A stretch of 64,000 nt of DNA from Scandinavium manionii (GTDB lineage: Bacteria > Pseudomonadota > Gammaproteobacteria > Enterobacterales > Enterobacteriaceae). The DNA is taken from contig NZ_JALIGC010000034.1 in assembly GCF_024764775.1 (NCBI RefSeq), forward strand, positions 124,001 to 188,000, in the 5' to 3' direction. Under the pieces are notes generated by a model. It did no database searches, was not told the DNA's origin, and saw nothing but the letters and a program-made list of their open reading frames with translations. Position 1 is the first letter of the stretch, and every line of letters begins with the position of its first letter. Position numbers and translations under genes: made by a program. Positions 36,250-44,929 of this stretch are shown piece after piece.

Positions 36250-37491
36250 TCAAACCTTTTTAAAGATAAGCGATCCGTTGGTGCCGCCAAAGCCGAAGGA
36301 GTTACACAGGGTGTACTCCATACCGCTGACCTGACGCGCTTCGTGCGGGACGAAGTCAAGGTCACAACCGTCTTCCGGGTTATCCAGGTTGATGGTTGGC
36401 GGAACAGCCTGATCGCGCAGGGCCAGAATCGAATAGATCGATTCAACCGCGCCCGCTGCACCAAGCAGGTGACCGGTCATTGATTTGGTCGAGCTCACCA
36501 TAATACGGCTGGCTGCATCGCCAAACACGGACTTCACTGCCTGCGCTTCGGCGATATCGCCTGCTGGGGTGGAAGTCCCGTGTGCGTTGACGTAACCAAT
36601 CTGGCCAGGTTCGAGGCCTGCATCGCGGATAGCGTTAACCATTGCGAGTGCTGCGCCTGCACCGTTTTCCGGCGGCGACGTCATGTGGTAGGCATCGCTG
36701 CTCATACCAAAACCGACGATTTCTGCGTAAATCTTCGCGCCGCGTTTTTTTGCGTGTTCGTACTCTTCGAGCATGATGATACCGGCGCCGTCACCGAGCA
36801 CGAAACCATCACGGTCTTTATCCCACGGACGGCTTGCCGCCTGCGGGCTGTCATTGCGGGTCGACAGCGCGCGCGCTGCACCGAAACCGCCAACACCCAG
36901 AGGTGTACTCGCTTTTTCAGCACCGCCAGCCAGCATGGCATCAGCATCGTTATAGGCAATCATTCGTGCCGCATGACCGATGTTGTGTACACCTGAGGTG
37001 CACGCCGTGGCGATGGAAATGCTTGGACCGCGGAGGCCGAACATGATGGTCAGATGACCGGCCACCATGTTAACAATTGTGGACGGTACGAAGAAGGGGC
37101 TGATTTTACGTGGGCCGCCTTTCACCAATGAACTGTGGTTTTCTTCGATTAAGCCGAGTCCGCCGATGCCGGAGCCGATAGCAGCACCGATACGCGAGGC
37201 GTTCTCTTCCGTCACTTCAAGGCCAGAATCCTGCATGGCCTGTACGCCAGCGACAATTCCATATTGAATAAAGGCATCCATCTTGCGCTGTTCTTTGCGC
37301 GAGATAATGTCTTCACAGTTAAAATCCTTTACTAAGCCAGCAAATTTCGTTGCATAGGCGGTAGTATCGAAATGGTCGATTAGGCTGATGCCGCTCTGAC
37401 CGGCAAGAAGAGCTTTCCAGGTGGACTCTACGGTATTGCCGACAGGAGACAACATGCCAAGTCCGGTCACAACTACACGACGCTTAGACAC
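36250..37491 (-). CDS. fabF: 3-oxoacyl-ACP synthase II (KAS II)
   Basis: Condensing enzyme of fatty-acid elongation, 413 residues, which also gives temperature control of cis-vaccenate. It carries the Cys-His-His triad: the nucleophile Cys near 164 in ATACTSG, His in NAHGTSTPAGD, and His in SMTGHLLGAAG. The C-terminal GFGGTNGSLIF loop is typical. It is 88 bases from acpP, behind a partial terminator. Confidence 0.97.
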   Translation of the reverse strand: MSKRRVVVTGLGMLSPVGNTVESTWKALLAGQSGISLIDHFDTTAYATKFAGLVKDFNCEDIISRKEQRKMDAFIQYGIVAGVQAMQDSGLEVTEENASRIGAAIGSGIGGLGLIEENHSSLVKGGPRKISPFFVPSTIVNMVAGHLTIMFGLRGPSISIATACTSGVHNIGHAARMIAYNDADAMLAGGAEKASTPLGVGGFGAARALSTRNDSPQAASRPWDKDRDGFVLGDGAGIIMLEEYEHAKKRGAKIYAEIVGFGMSSDAYHMTSPPENGAGAALAMVNAIRDAGLEPGQIGYVNAHGTSTPAGDIAEAQAVKSVFGDAASRIMVSSTKSMTGHLLGAAGAVESIYSILALRDQAVPPTINLDNPEDGCDLDFVPHEARQVSGMEYTLCNSFGFGGTNGSLIFKKV

Positions 37492-37546
37492 GCTTGTCCT
37501 CCAGGGAGGGATAAAAAAGAGAGATGTGGGACAAAAAGATAAAACT

Positions 37547-37568
37547 CAGGCGGTCGAATGACCGCCTG
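37547..37568 (-). terminator. Partial terminator between acpP and fabF
   Basis: CAGGCGGTC/GACCGCCTG is a 9-bp stem with a 4-base loop. On the minus strand it is followed by AGTTTTATCTTTTT, an interrupted T-tract. It fits the high expression of acpP relative to fabF. Confidence 0.65.
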
Positions 37569-37579
37569 GAGATGTTCAC

Positions 37580-37816
37580 TTACGCCTGGTGACCGTTGAT
37601 GTAATCAATGGCAGCCTGAACGGTGGTGATTTTCTCAGCTTCTTCGTCCGGAATCTCAGTATCAAACTCTTCTTCCAGAGCCATTACCAGCTCAACGGTG
37701 TCAAGAGAATCAGCGCCCAGGTCTTCAACGAAGGAAGCATTGTTGGTAACTTCTTCCTGCTTAACGCCCAGCTGTTCGCCGATAATTTTCTTAACGCGTT
37801 CTTCGATAGTGCTCAT
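37580..37816 (-). CDS. acpP: Acyl carrier protein
   Basis: 78-residue acidic carrier that holds growing acyl chains on phosphopantetheine. The attachment serine lies in [10 protein letters not shown] at codon 37 (Ser36 of the mature protein). Four-helix ACP composition and length are identical to the E. coli protein. The 210-base gap to fabG can host its own promoter. Confidence 0.98.
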
Positions 37817-38026
37817 ACTCTTAAATTTCCTATCAAAACTCGCTTTCGCGATGGTTTTCGTAGTGTATAAAATGTTGAAAAATTTGCAACTAAATCCCGG
37901 CAGGTCATACCACGATTTTACGCTATTTTGAGGGTGTTTGCCCTAATAACGCAAATCATTTTGCACCTAATATTACTCAGAAGCGCACAGACTGCGCGGA
38001 TCCTGAGCATTTTGTGCAAACTACGG

Positions 38027-38761
38027 TCAGACCATGTACATTCCGCCGTTGACGTGCAGGGTTTCACCAGAGATGTAACCCGCTTCGTCAGAAGCTAAGA
38101 ACGCAACCGCACTCGCGATTTCTTTTGCATCGCCAAGGCGACCCGCTGGAACTTGCGCCAGAATACCCGCACGCTGATCATCAGAAAGCGCACGCGTCAT
38201 GTCCGTTTCAATGAAGCCCGGAGCAACAACGTTCACAGTAATACCGCGAGACGCAACTTCACGCGCCAGCGATTTACTGAAACCAATCAAACCCGCTTTC
38301 GCCGCAGCGTAGTTGGCCTGACCAGCATTTCCCATGGTACCAACCACAGAACCGATAGTGATAATACGACCATGACGCTTTTTCATCATAGCGCGCATTA
38401 CCGCTTTTGACAGACGGAAAACTGATGACAGGTTGGTTTCGAGAATGTCGTTCCACTCATCATCTTTCATTCGCATTAACAGGTTATCGCGAGTGATCCC
38501 GGCATTATTAACCAGAATATCCACTTCGCCAAATTCTGCGCGAATATTTCCCAGAACAGATTCGATAGATGCCGGGTCGGTCACATTCAACATCAGACCT
38601 TTACCGTTTGCACCTAAATAATCGCTGATGGCCTGAGCACCGCTTTCGCTAGTGGCAGTACCGATAACTTTCGCGCCACGGGCAACGAGTGTTTCAGCGA
38701 TAGCGCGGCCAATGCCGCGGCTTGCACCGGTAACCAGTGCAACTTTTCCTTCAAAACTCAT
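38027..38761 (-). CDS. fabG: 3-oxoacyl-ACP reductase
   Basis: NADPH-dependent short-chain dehydrogenase of 244 residues in fatty-acid elongation. It has the nucleotide-binding motif TGASRGIGRA, the NNAG motif, and the Ser/Tyr/Lys catalytic set with YAAAKAG near residue 151. The start MSFEGKVALVTG at 38761 is chosen over a start 30 bases upstream that lies in the fabD gap. fabD ends 19 bases upstream. Confidence 0.97.
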   Translation of the reverse strand: MSFEGKVALVTGASRGIGRAIAETLVARGAKVIGTATSESGAQAISDYLGANGKGLMLNVTDPASIESVLGNIRAEFGEVDILVNNAGITRDNLLMRMKDDEWNDILETNLSSVFRLSKAVMRAMMKKRHGRIITIGSVVGTMGNAGQANYAAAKAGLIGFSKSLAREVASRGITVNVVAPGFIETDMTRALSDDQRAGILAQVPAGRLGDAKEIASAVAFLASDEAGYISGETLHVNGGMYMV

Positions 38762-38780
38762 GGTTTTGCTCTTCCTCTTC

Positions 38781-39710
38781 TTATTGCTCAAGCGCCGCTG
38801 ACATCGCCGTCGGCTCGTTAATGGCCGAGGCAGTCAGGGTGTCAACAATACGTTTCGTCAAGCCGGTGAGGACTTTACCCGGGCCGACTTCATACAGGTG
38901 TTCTGTGCCCTGGGACGGCATAAACTCAACGGTTTTGGTCCACTGTACTGGGCTATAAAGCTGGCGCACCAGCGCATCGCGAATCGCGTCTGCGTTAGTT
39001 TCGTACTTCACATCCACGTTATTGATAACGGGAATCTGAGGAGCATTGAAGGTGATGTTCGCCAGTTCTGCAGCCAGTTTCTCTGCTGCTGGCTTCATCA
39101 GCGCACAGTGAGACGGGACGCTGACCGGCAACGGCAGTGCGCGTTTTGCGCCCGCAGCTTTACATGCGGCACCGGCACGTTCAACGGCTTCTTTATGGCC
39201 CGCGATAACCACTTGGCCCGGTGAGTTAAAGTTCACTGGGGAGACAACCTGCCCTTCAGCAGACTCTTCACACGCTTTTGCGATAGACGCATCGTCCAGG
39301 CCGATAATGGCAGACATGCCACCAGTGCCCGCTGGCACCGCGTCCTGCATGAATTTGCCACGCAGTTCAACCAGACGTACAGCATCAGCGAAGCTAATCA
39401 CGCCCGCACACACCAGCGCAGAATATTCACCAAGGCTATGACCGGCCATCAGCGCTGGCGTTTTGCCGCCCTGCTGCTGCCAAACTCGGAACAGTGCAAC
39501 AGATGCGGTCAACAGAGCTGGCTGAGTCTGCCAGGTTTTGTTCAGTTCTTCTGCTGGACCCTGTTGGGTCAATGCCCACAGATCATAGCCCAGCACCGCA
39601 GAAGCTTCCGCGAATGTTTCTTCGATAATCGGATAGGTTGCAGCCAGCTCAGCCAACATGCCTACGGTCTGAGAGCCCTGTCCCGGGAACACAAATGCAA
39701 ATTGCGTCAT
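38781..39710 (-). CDS. fabD: Malonyl-CoA:ACP transacylase
   Basis: Transfers malonyl groups to ACP; 309 residues. The N-terminal FPGQGSQ oxyanion motif and the nucleophile serine in GHSLGEYSAL (near 92) are present. His and Gln catalytic partners follow in SVPSHCALM and the C-terminal region. Tightly linked to fabH (14 bases) and fabG. Confidence 0.97.
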   Translation of the reverse strand: MTQFAFVFPGQGSQTVGMLAELAATYPIIEETFAEASAVLGYDLWALTQQGPAEELNKTWQTQPALLTASVALFRVWQQQGGKTPALMAGHSLGEYSALVCAGVISFADAVRLVELRGKFMQDAVPAGTGGMSAIIGLDDASIAKACEESAEGQVVSPVNFNSPGQVVIAGHKEAVERAGAACKAAGAKRALPLPVSVPSHCALMKPAAEKLAAELANITFNAPQIPVINNVDVKYETNADAIRDALVRQLYSPVQWTKTVEFMPSQGTEHLYEVGPGKVLTGLTKRIVDTLTASAINEPTAMSAALEQ

Positions 39711-39724
39711 CTTATAATCCTTAA

Positions 39725-40678
39725 TTAGAAACGAACCAGCGCGGAACCCCAGGTGAAACCTCCACCGAAGGCTTCAAGCAGCACCAGCTGACCGGCCTTG
39801 ATGCGACCGTCACGCACGGCTTCATCCAGCGCGCACGGCACGGAGGCCGCAGAGGTGTTGCCATGGCGGTCGAGAGTTACCACGACGTTGTCCATCGACA
39901 TGCCAAGCTTCTTCGCCGTTGCGCTGATAATGCGCAGGTTGGCCTGGTGTGGTACCAGCCAGTCCAACTCAGAACGATCCAGATTATTAGCTGCCAGCGT
40001 TTCTTCAACGATGTTAGCCAATTCCTTCACCGCGACTTTGAACACTTCATTCCCTGCCATTGTCAGGTGAATAGAGTTTTCCGGGTGAACACGATCGGCG
40101 TTTGGCAGAGTGAGCAGCTCACCGTAGTTGCCATCCGCGTGCAGATGCGTGGAGATGATGCCCGGCTGTTCGGATGCGCCTAACACGACGGCACCAGCGC
40201 CATCGCCAAAAATAATGATTGTGCCGCGATCGGTAGGATCGCAGGTACGGGCCAGAACGTCAGCGCCAATCACCAGTGCGTTTTTCACTGCACCCGATTT
40301 AACGTACATATCGGCCACGCTCAGTGCGTAGGTGAAACCGGCACAGGCCGCAGCCACGTCAAACGCCGGACAGCCTTTAATGCCCAGCATCGACTGGATC
40401 TGGCACGCCGCGCTTGGGAAAGCGTGAGTCGACGAGGTGGTTGCTACCACGATCAGGCCGATTTGCTCAGCATCAATGTTAGCCATTTCCAGCGCGCGTT
40501 TAGCGGCTTCGAAGCCCATTGTTGCTACGGATTCATCTGGCGCGGCAATACGACGCTCACGGATACCTGTGCGTGTGACAATCCACTCGTCAGACGTATC
40601 TACCATTTTTTCCAGGTCGGCGTTCGTACGCACTTGTTCAGGCAGATAGCTGCCGGTACCTATAATCTTCGTATACAT
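39725..40678 (-). CDS. fabH: 3-oxoacyl-ACP synthase III (KAS III)
   Basis: Initiates fatty-acid synthesis by condensing acetyl-CoA with malonyl-ACP. 317 residues, with the Cys-His-Asn triad: Cys112 in AAACAGF, His in VPHQANLRI, Asn in GNTSAAS. It ends AFGGGFTWGSALVRF as in E. coli. Only 6 bases from plsX. Confidence 0.97.
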   Translation of the reverse strand: MYTKIIGTGSYLPEQVRTNADLEKMVDTSDEWIVTRTGIRERRIAAPDESVATMGFEAAKRALEMANIDAEQIGLIVVATTSSTHAFPSAACQIQSMLGIKGCPAFDVAAACAGFTYALSVADMYVKSGAVKNALVIGADVLARTCDPTDRGTIIIFGDGAGAVVLGASEQPGIISTHLHADGNYGELLTLPNADRVHPENSIHLTMAGNEVFKVAVKELANIVEETLAANNLDRSELDWLVPHQANLRIISATAKKLGMSMDNVVVTLDRHGNTSAASVPCALDEAVRDGRIKAGQLVLLEAFGGGFTWGSALVRF

Positions 40679-40684
40679 GTACGC

Positions 40685-41719
40685 TCAGTCTTTTGGTGGT
40701 AATACAGATTCGAGGCGAGCGGCGATCCGCTGTGGGACCTCACGCTGCACCGCCTGCACTGCCTGTTCAATCGCCACGCTAAACGCGCGCTGATTGGCTG
40801 CACCATGACTCTTAATCACCGTGCCGCGCAATCCTAACAGACAGGCGCCATTATACTGGTCGGGGTTGAGGTGACTGAATCGCCGCGAGAGGTTTTTTTG
40901 TAACCAATGCTTCAAAATTTTCAGCCACCACGGCCGCTTTTTACCTTCTCCCTGCGATTTCAGCAGAGAAAGAAACATTCTGACAACGCCTTCCATGGTT
41001 TTTAATGTGACGTTGCCCGTAAAACCGTCACAAACCAGCACATCCGTTTTGCCCGTCAATAATTCGTTGGCTTCGAGATATCCAATATAGTTGATGGAAG
41101 ACACCTTTTTTAGCATCGCCGACGCATCACGGATGCTGTCGTGGCCTTTGGTTTCTTCTTCCCCGATGTTGAGCAGTGCGACGCGCGGAGACGTAATGCC
41201 GAGGACTTCTTCAGCCATCACCGCGCCCATTACTGCAAACTGTACCAACATCGTGCTGTCACAATCGACGTTGGCGCCCAAATCAAGCACCACCGTTTTG
41301 CCCTTCTGCTGATGCGGCAGAACCGTCATCAGCGCCGGACGCTCAATCCCTTCAATCGGCTTGAGCAATAGTTTGGCGAGCCCCATAAGCGCCCCGGTAT
41401 TTCCGGCGCTCACGCAGGCCTGCGCGCGTCCTTCTTTAACAAGCTCCAGCGCAATGCGCATGGAACTGCCCCGGCTGTTGCGAATAGCATGTGCCGGACG
41501 TGCATCACTGGCAATAACTGACTGGGCAGGGATAATCTGCAGACGTGAACGTTGTTCGAAGTCAGCTTTGGCGAGTAATGGCGTAATGGCGTCGGTGTCA
41601 CCGACAAGAAGAAGCGAGAGTTGTGGGTTAGCGTGCAGTGCCTGCAATGCTGCAGGCACCGTCACGGAAGGGCCAAAATCCCCCCCCATGACATCCAACG
41701 CTAAGGTCAGACGTGTCAA
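40685..41719 (-). CDS. plsX: Phosphate acyltransferase PlsX
   Basis: Makes acyl-phosphate from acyl-ACP for phospholipid synthesis. 344 residues from a TTG start that gives the family N-terminus TRLTLALDVMGGDFGP. An in-frame ATG 54 bases upstream (41773) is the alternative and would add 18 residues not seen in E. coli. Conserved segments SAGNTGALMG and VCDGFTGNVTLKT are present. The C-terminus ends about 12 residues short of E. coli PlsX. Confidence 0.9.
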   Translation of the reverse strand: MTRLTLALDVMGGDFGPSVTVPAALQALHANPQLSLLLVGDTDAITPLLAKADFEQRSRLQIIPAQSVIASDARPAHAIRNSRGSSMRIALELVKEGRAQACVSAGNTGALMGLAKLLLKPIEGIERPALMTVLPHQQKGKTVVLDLGANVDCDSTMLVQFAVMGAVMAEEVLGITSPRVALLNIGEEETKGHDSIRDASAMLKKVSSINYIGYLEANELLTGKTDVLVCDGFTGNVTLKTMEGVVRMFLSLLKSQGEGKKRPWWLKILKHWLQKNLSRRFSHLNPDQYNGACLLGLRGTVIKSHGAANQRAFSVAIEQAVQAVQREVPQRIAARLESVLPPKD

Positions 41720-41781
41720 GGTATCGTCGCCGCTCGGTTTGGTAAATCCCCGCAGAAGCGGGGAAATCCTCACTAAGCTTC

Positions 41782-41799
41782 ATCACGCTTTCGCGTGAT
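41782..41799 (-). other. Stem-loop between rpmF and plsX
   Basis: On the minus strand ATCACGC-GAAA-GCGTGAT is a 7-bp stem with a GNRA tetraloop starting at the last base of the rpmF stop codon. Likely an mRNA-stability or processing element between a ribosomal-protein gene and plsX. Confidence 0.6.
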
Positions 41800-41972
41800 T
41801 ACTTAGCGATAACCTTGCGACCGCGGTAGAAACCGTCGGCAGTGATGTGGTGACGCAGGTGTTTCTCACCAGAAGTCTTATCTACAGACAGGCTGGTAAC
41901 TGCAGTCAGCGCGTCATGGGAACGACGCATGCCACGTTTGGAACGGGTTGGTTTATTCTGTTGTACGGCCAT
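41799..41972 (-). CDS. rpmF: 50S ribosomal protein L32
   Basis: 57-residue ribosomal protein starting MAVQQNKPTRSKRGMRR and ending FYRGRKVIAK, the standard enterobacterial L32. It has a good SD (GGAG) upstream and lies 16 bases after yceD. The yceD-rpmF-plsX-fab arrangement ties ribosome and lipid synthesis, as in E. coli. Confidence 0.97.
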   Translation of the reverse strand: MAVQQNKPTRSKRGMRRSHDALTAVTSLSVDKTSGEKHLRHHITADGFYRGRKVIAK

Positions 41973-41988
41973 GGACCTTACTCCTCAA

Positions 41989-42510
41989 TTACTTACGCTT
42001 TAAGCTGGCTAATACGGCAAATGGATTTGGCTTTTGCGCATCTTCAGGCAATTCACCAAATACCATGTCCGCGTCGGACACTTCACAGTGTTCAGAATCA
42101 TGCACCGGAACTACAGGTAAGGAGAGAATGATTTCATCCTCAACCAAAGCCCGCAGGTCGATTTCACCGAATTCGTTAACCTCAATCGGCTCATACGCTT
42201 CCGGGAGTGCTTCAGCCTGTTCAACATTTTTGATCGGGCTGAAACAATACGTTGTGTGAACGGCATGTGGGAACGGTTTCCCGCAGCGCTGGCATTCGAG
42301 AGTCACCGCAACCTTTGCATCACCTTTAATAACGGCGAGACGCTGATTGTCGATGGCGAATGTCATATCGCATTCCACATCACTGTCCACACTGACCACA
42401 GACTCGGCAAGACGCTCCACCTGGTCCGGGGTGTAGACACCCTGGTAATCGAGGCGTTTTTGAGCGGTACGAACCGGATCAAGAGTCAGGGGTAATTTTA
42501 CCTTTTGCAT
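41989..42510 (-). CDS. yceD: YceD (DUF177) 23S rRNA accumulation protein
   Basis: 173-residue DUF177 protein found upstream of rpmF in most bacteria and needed for 23S rRNA accumulation in E. coli and plants. The N-terminal LPLTLDPVRTAQKRLDYQG and the two-cysteine motif LECQRCGKPF are present, followed by an acidic C-terminal half. It is first in the operon; a terminator-like hairpin sits about 40 bases before its start. Confidence 0.94.
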   Translation of the reverse strand: MQKVKLPLTLDPVRTAQKRLDYQGVYTPDQVERLAESVVSVDSDVECDMTFAIDNQRLAVIKGDAKVAVTLECQRCGKPFPHAVHTTYCFSPIKNVEQAEALPEAYEPIEVNEFGEIDLRALVEDEIILSLPVVPVHDSEHCEVSDADMVFGELPEDAQKPNPFAVLASLKRK

Positions 42511-42550
42511 AGGGCGCGCATATTAACTTTGTAACGTCATAGAGTCAAAG

Positions 42551-42576
42551 AAAAAGGCACCCTCAGGCGCCTTTTG
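42551..42576 (-). terminator. Terminator-like hairpin just upstream of yceD
   Basis: AAAGGCACC and GGCGCCTTT form a 9-bp stem with one mismatch and a CTCA loop. On the minus strand it is followed by TTTTTC. It lies in the divergent gap between yceD and yceF, where no protein gene needs a terminator. Confidence 0.6.
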
Positions 42577-42651
42577 CCAATTATTCGCACACATTGCGGC
42601 CTGTAGTTTAAAATGTCGCAATCCGAATCACCAGAGTCTATTTAAAAAATT

Positions 42652-43236
42652 ATGCTGCGACTTGTTCTTGCCTCTACTTCACCCTATCGCCGCGAGCTGC
42701 TTCAAAAGCTCGATGTGCCTTTTGAATGCGCCGCGCCTGAGGTCGATGAACTGCCGTTACCCGGCGAATCACCGCGCCAGCTGGTGCTTCGTCTGGCTCA
42801 GGCCAAAGCACAGGCCCTGGCGACGCGCTTCTCTGACCATCTGATTATCGGCTCCGATCAGGTTTGCGTGCTCGGCGGAAAAATCACCGGCAAGCCGCAC
42901 ACCGAAGAAAATGCGCGTCTGCAACTGCGTGAAGCGAGCGGCCACGTCGTCACCTTCTATACCGGTCTTGCGGTCTATAACAGCGCTAAGGGCCATTTGC
43001 AGACCGAATGCGAACCTTTCGATGTGCACTTCCGCCATCTGACCGACGCGGAGATCAACCGATACGTCCAAAAAGAGCAGCCACTGAACTGTGCGGGCAG
43101 TTTTAAAAGTGAAGGACTGGGCATCACGTTGTTCGAGCGTCTCGAGGGACGCGACCCGAATACGCTGATTGGCCTGCCGCTCATCGCGCTGTGCAAAATG
43201 CTCAGGCACGAGCAATTCAACCCGCTGCTGCGCTAA
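42652..43236 (+). CDS. yceF: Maf-like nucleotide pyrophosphatase YceF
   Basis: 194-residue Maf-family house-cleaning pyrophosphatase; the E. coli homologue acts on 7-methyl-GTP. It has the Maf start LVLASTSPYRRELL, the DQVCVLGG acidic site and the KSEGLGI segment. Divergent from yceD and convergent with rluC across a symmetric terminator. Confidence 0.95.
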   Translation: MLRLVLASTSPYRRELLQKLDVPFECAAPEVDELPLPGESPRQLVLRLAQAKAQALATRFSDHLIIGSDQVCVLGGKITGKPHTEENARLQLREASGHVVTFYTGLAVYNSAKGHLQTECEPFDVHFRHLTDAEINRYVQKEQPLNCAGSFKSEGLGITLFERLEGRDPNTLIGLPLIALCKMLRHEQFNPLLR

Positions 43237-43240
43237 AACA

Positions 43241-43266
43241 CAAAACGCCCCTTTCGGGGCGTTTTG
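43241..43266. terminator. Bidirectional terminator between yceF and rluC
   Basis: CAAAACGCCCC/GGGGCGTTTTG is an 11-bp stem with a TTTC loop. A/T tracts on both sides make it work in either direction. Confidence 0.93.
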
Positions 43267-43281
43267 TTATGCTGTCTTTAA

Positions 43282-44235
43282 TTACTTCTGGCTGCGCAGC
43301 ACTTGCAGACAACGCTTGAGCTGGTTGTCTAACGGCGCTTCAATGCGCAACGTCTCACCGGTACCCGGATGGGTAAATTTCAGCGCCGCGGCGTGCAGGA
43401 ACAGTCGATTCAGGCCGGTACCCGCCAGCTGTTTGTCGAAATCACGATCGCCATAGCGATCGTCAAACGCAATCGGATGACCCGCATGCAGCGTGTGCAC
43501 ACGAATCTGGTGCGTACGACCGGTTACCGGGCTACAGCGCACCAGCGTCGCATGGGTAAAACGCTCTTCGACTTTAAAGCGCGTCTCCGACGGTTTGCCT
43601 TCGCTGTTCACGCGAACAATACGCTCGCCGCTCTGCAAAATATTCTTCAGCAATGGCGCCTGCACCACTTTCATGTGCGACTGCCACTGGCCGCGAACCA
43701 GGGCCAGATAATCTTTCTGCATCCCTTTTTCGCGTAGCTGTTCATGCAGGGAGCGCAGCGCGGAACGCTTCTTCGCCACCAGCAGCACGCCGGAGGTATC
43801 ACGGTCGAGGCGATGGACCAGTTCGAGGAATCGGGCTTCCGGGCGCAGCGCGCGCAGCCCTTCGATAACCCCAAAGCTCAAACCGCTACCGCCGTGAACC
43901 GCCGTACCCGACGGCTTATTCAGCACCAGAATATGGTCGTCTTCATAGAGGATAACATCAGCCAGGGCCGCGACTTTATTCAGGTGCGGCGATACAGTCT
44001 CTTCTTCACGCTCGGCGACGCGCACCGGCGGGATGCGAATTTCATCGCCCGCTTCCAGTTTGTATTCCGGCTTCACGCGCTTTTTATTCACGCGCACTTC
44101 ACCTTTACGCAGGATGCGGTAAATCATGCTTTTCGGCACGCCTTTCAGCTGGGTGCGCAAAAAGTTATCAATTCGTTGCCCTGCCTCATCATCGGCAATG
44201 GCTACCATTTTTACGGTCGGTGTCTCAGTTTTCAT
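43282..44235 (-). CDS. rluC: 23S rRNA pseudouridine synthase RluC
   Basis: Makes pseudouridines 955, 2504 and 2580 of 23S rRNA. 317 residues (E. coli 319). An N-terminal S4 domain (GQRIDNFLRTQLKG) is followed by the RluA-type catalytic domain with Asp in HRLDRDTSG and the GRTHQIRVH motif. Divergent from rne. Confidence 0.97.
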   Translation of the reverse strand: MKTETPTVKMVAIADDEAGQRIDNFLRTQLKGVPKSMIYRILRKGEVRVNKKRVKPEYKLEAGDEIRIPPVRVAEREEETVSPHLNKVAALADVILYEDDHILVLNKPSGTAVHGGSGLSFGVIEGLRALRPEARFLELVHRLDRDTSGVLLVAKKRSALRSLHEQLREKGMQKDYLALVRGQWQSHMKVVQAPLLKNILQSGERIVRVNSEGKPSETRFKVEERFTHATLVRCSPVTGRTHQIRVHTLHAGHPIAFDDRYGDRDFDKQLAGTGLNRLFLHAAALKFTHPGTGETLRIEAPLDNQLKRCLQVLRSQK

Positions 44236-44568
44236 GGGGGGCGATTCTAAAGATGCAGTGGCATTCGCGCCACTCCTTTTTCTGTGCTTATATTAACTTC
44301 GCAACGGAGCTCATTTTTAATCTCACTTTGCGGATTGGTGGTTATTACAACAATCAGTTCGGTAAAGTGAAAAAACTGTGAGTAACCGGGTGATAAATGG
44401 TAAAAGTCATCTTGCTATAACAAGGTTAGCAGGGAATAATGATGCAGTTTTCCGTGTCGAATCTTGTTCAAGCAAGCATGTTAGCGGAATGACCAATTTT
44501 GTCTGAACGATTTTTTATGCAGCAATGGCGTAAGACGTATTTATCTTTCAGACAGTTAGCGGGCTGCG
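44236..44568. promoter_or_regulatory. rluC-rne divergent promoter region
   Basis: About 330 bases without a gene, upstream of both genes. It should hold the rluC promoter and the distal and main rne promoters known in E. coli. A TATTTA or TTATCT element near 44538-44546 is a possible -10 for the main rne transcript. Nothing coding is seen on the plus strand. Confidence 0.5.
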
Positions 44569-44929
44569 GGTTGCAGTCCTTACCGGTTGATACTCTCTAT
44601 TTCAAGCCGCAGAAAGGCGGCAAACCTGGGATCTCCAGGCGCTACTCCAGTAGATGACTGGGGTAAGCAGGTGAAGCCAACCATCTGCGACTTGAAAGAC
44701 AATGAGTATAGAAGGAACCGTACCTGGAGAATGATTCCCAGGCTGTTCCCCTGAATAATTGCGCTGCGGTTCCGTTTGAAACGCAGGCTACCGACACTCT
44801 GCGCCTCTTAAGCGAGCGACAACCGTGAGGTTGGCGACGTGAACAGACACGAGGCCATCGGTTTACCCCCGGCAAGGAAAACTCTGCCCGTAGCTTAGTC
44901 GTCAATGCAAGAATAATGAGTAAGTTACG
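44569..44929 (+). promoter_or_regulatory. rne 5' leader (RNase E autoregulation)
   Basis: This approximately 360-base leader begins with a CTGCGGGTTGCAG hairpin. It contains several strong stem-loops (e.g. around TTCAAGCCGCAGAAAGGCGG and CCTGGGATCTCCAGG). In E. coli a leader of this length binds RNase E and destabilises its own mRNA. The start position is estimated from the E. coli length, not seen directly. Confidence 0.7.

Noticed and set aside
44642..44905. 87-codon minus-strand ORF in the rne leader, similar in place to E. coli yceQ
   Set aside because: No SD or promoter seen, arginine/serine-rich composition, and it lies opposite a known structured leader. Kept as a finding, not a gene.
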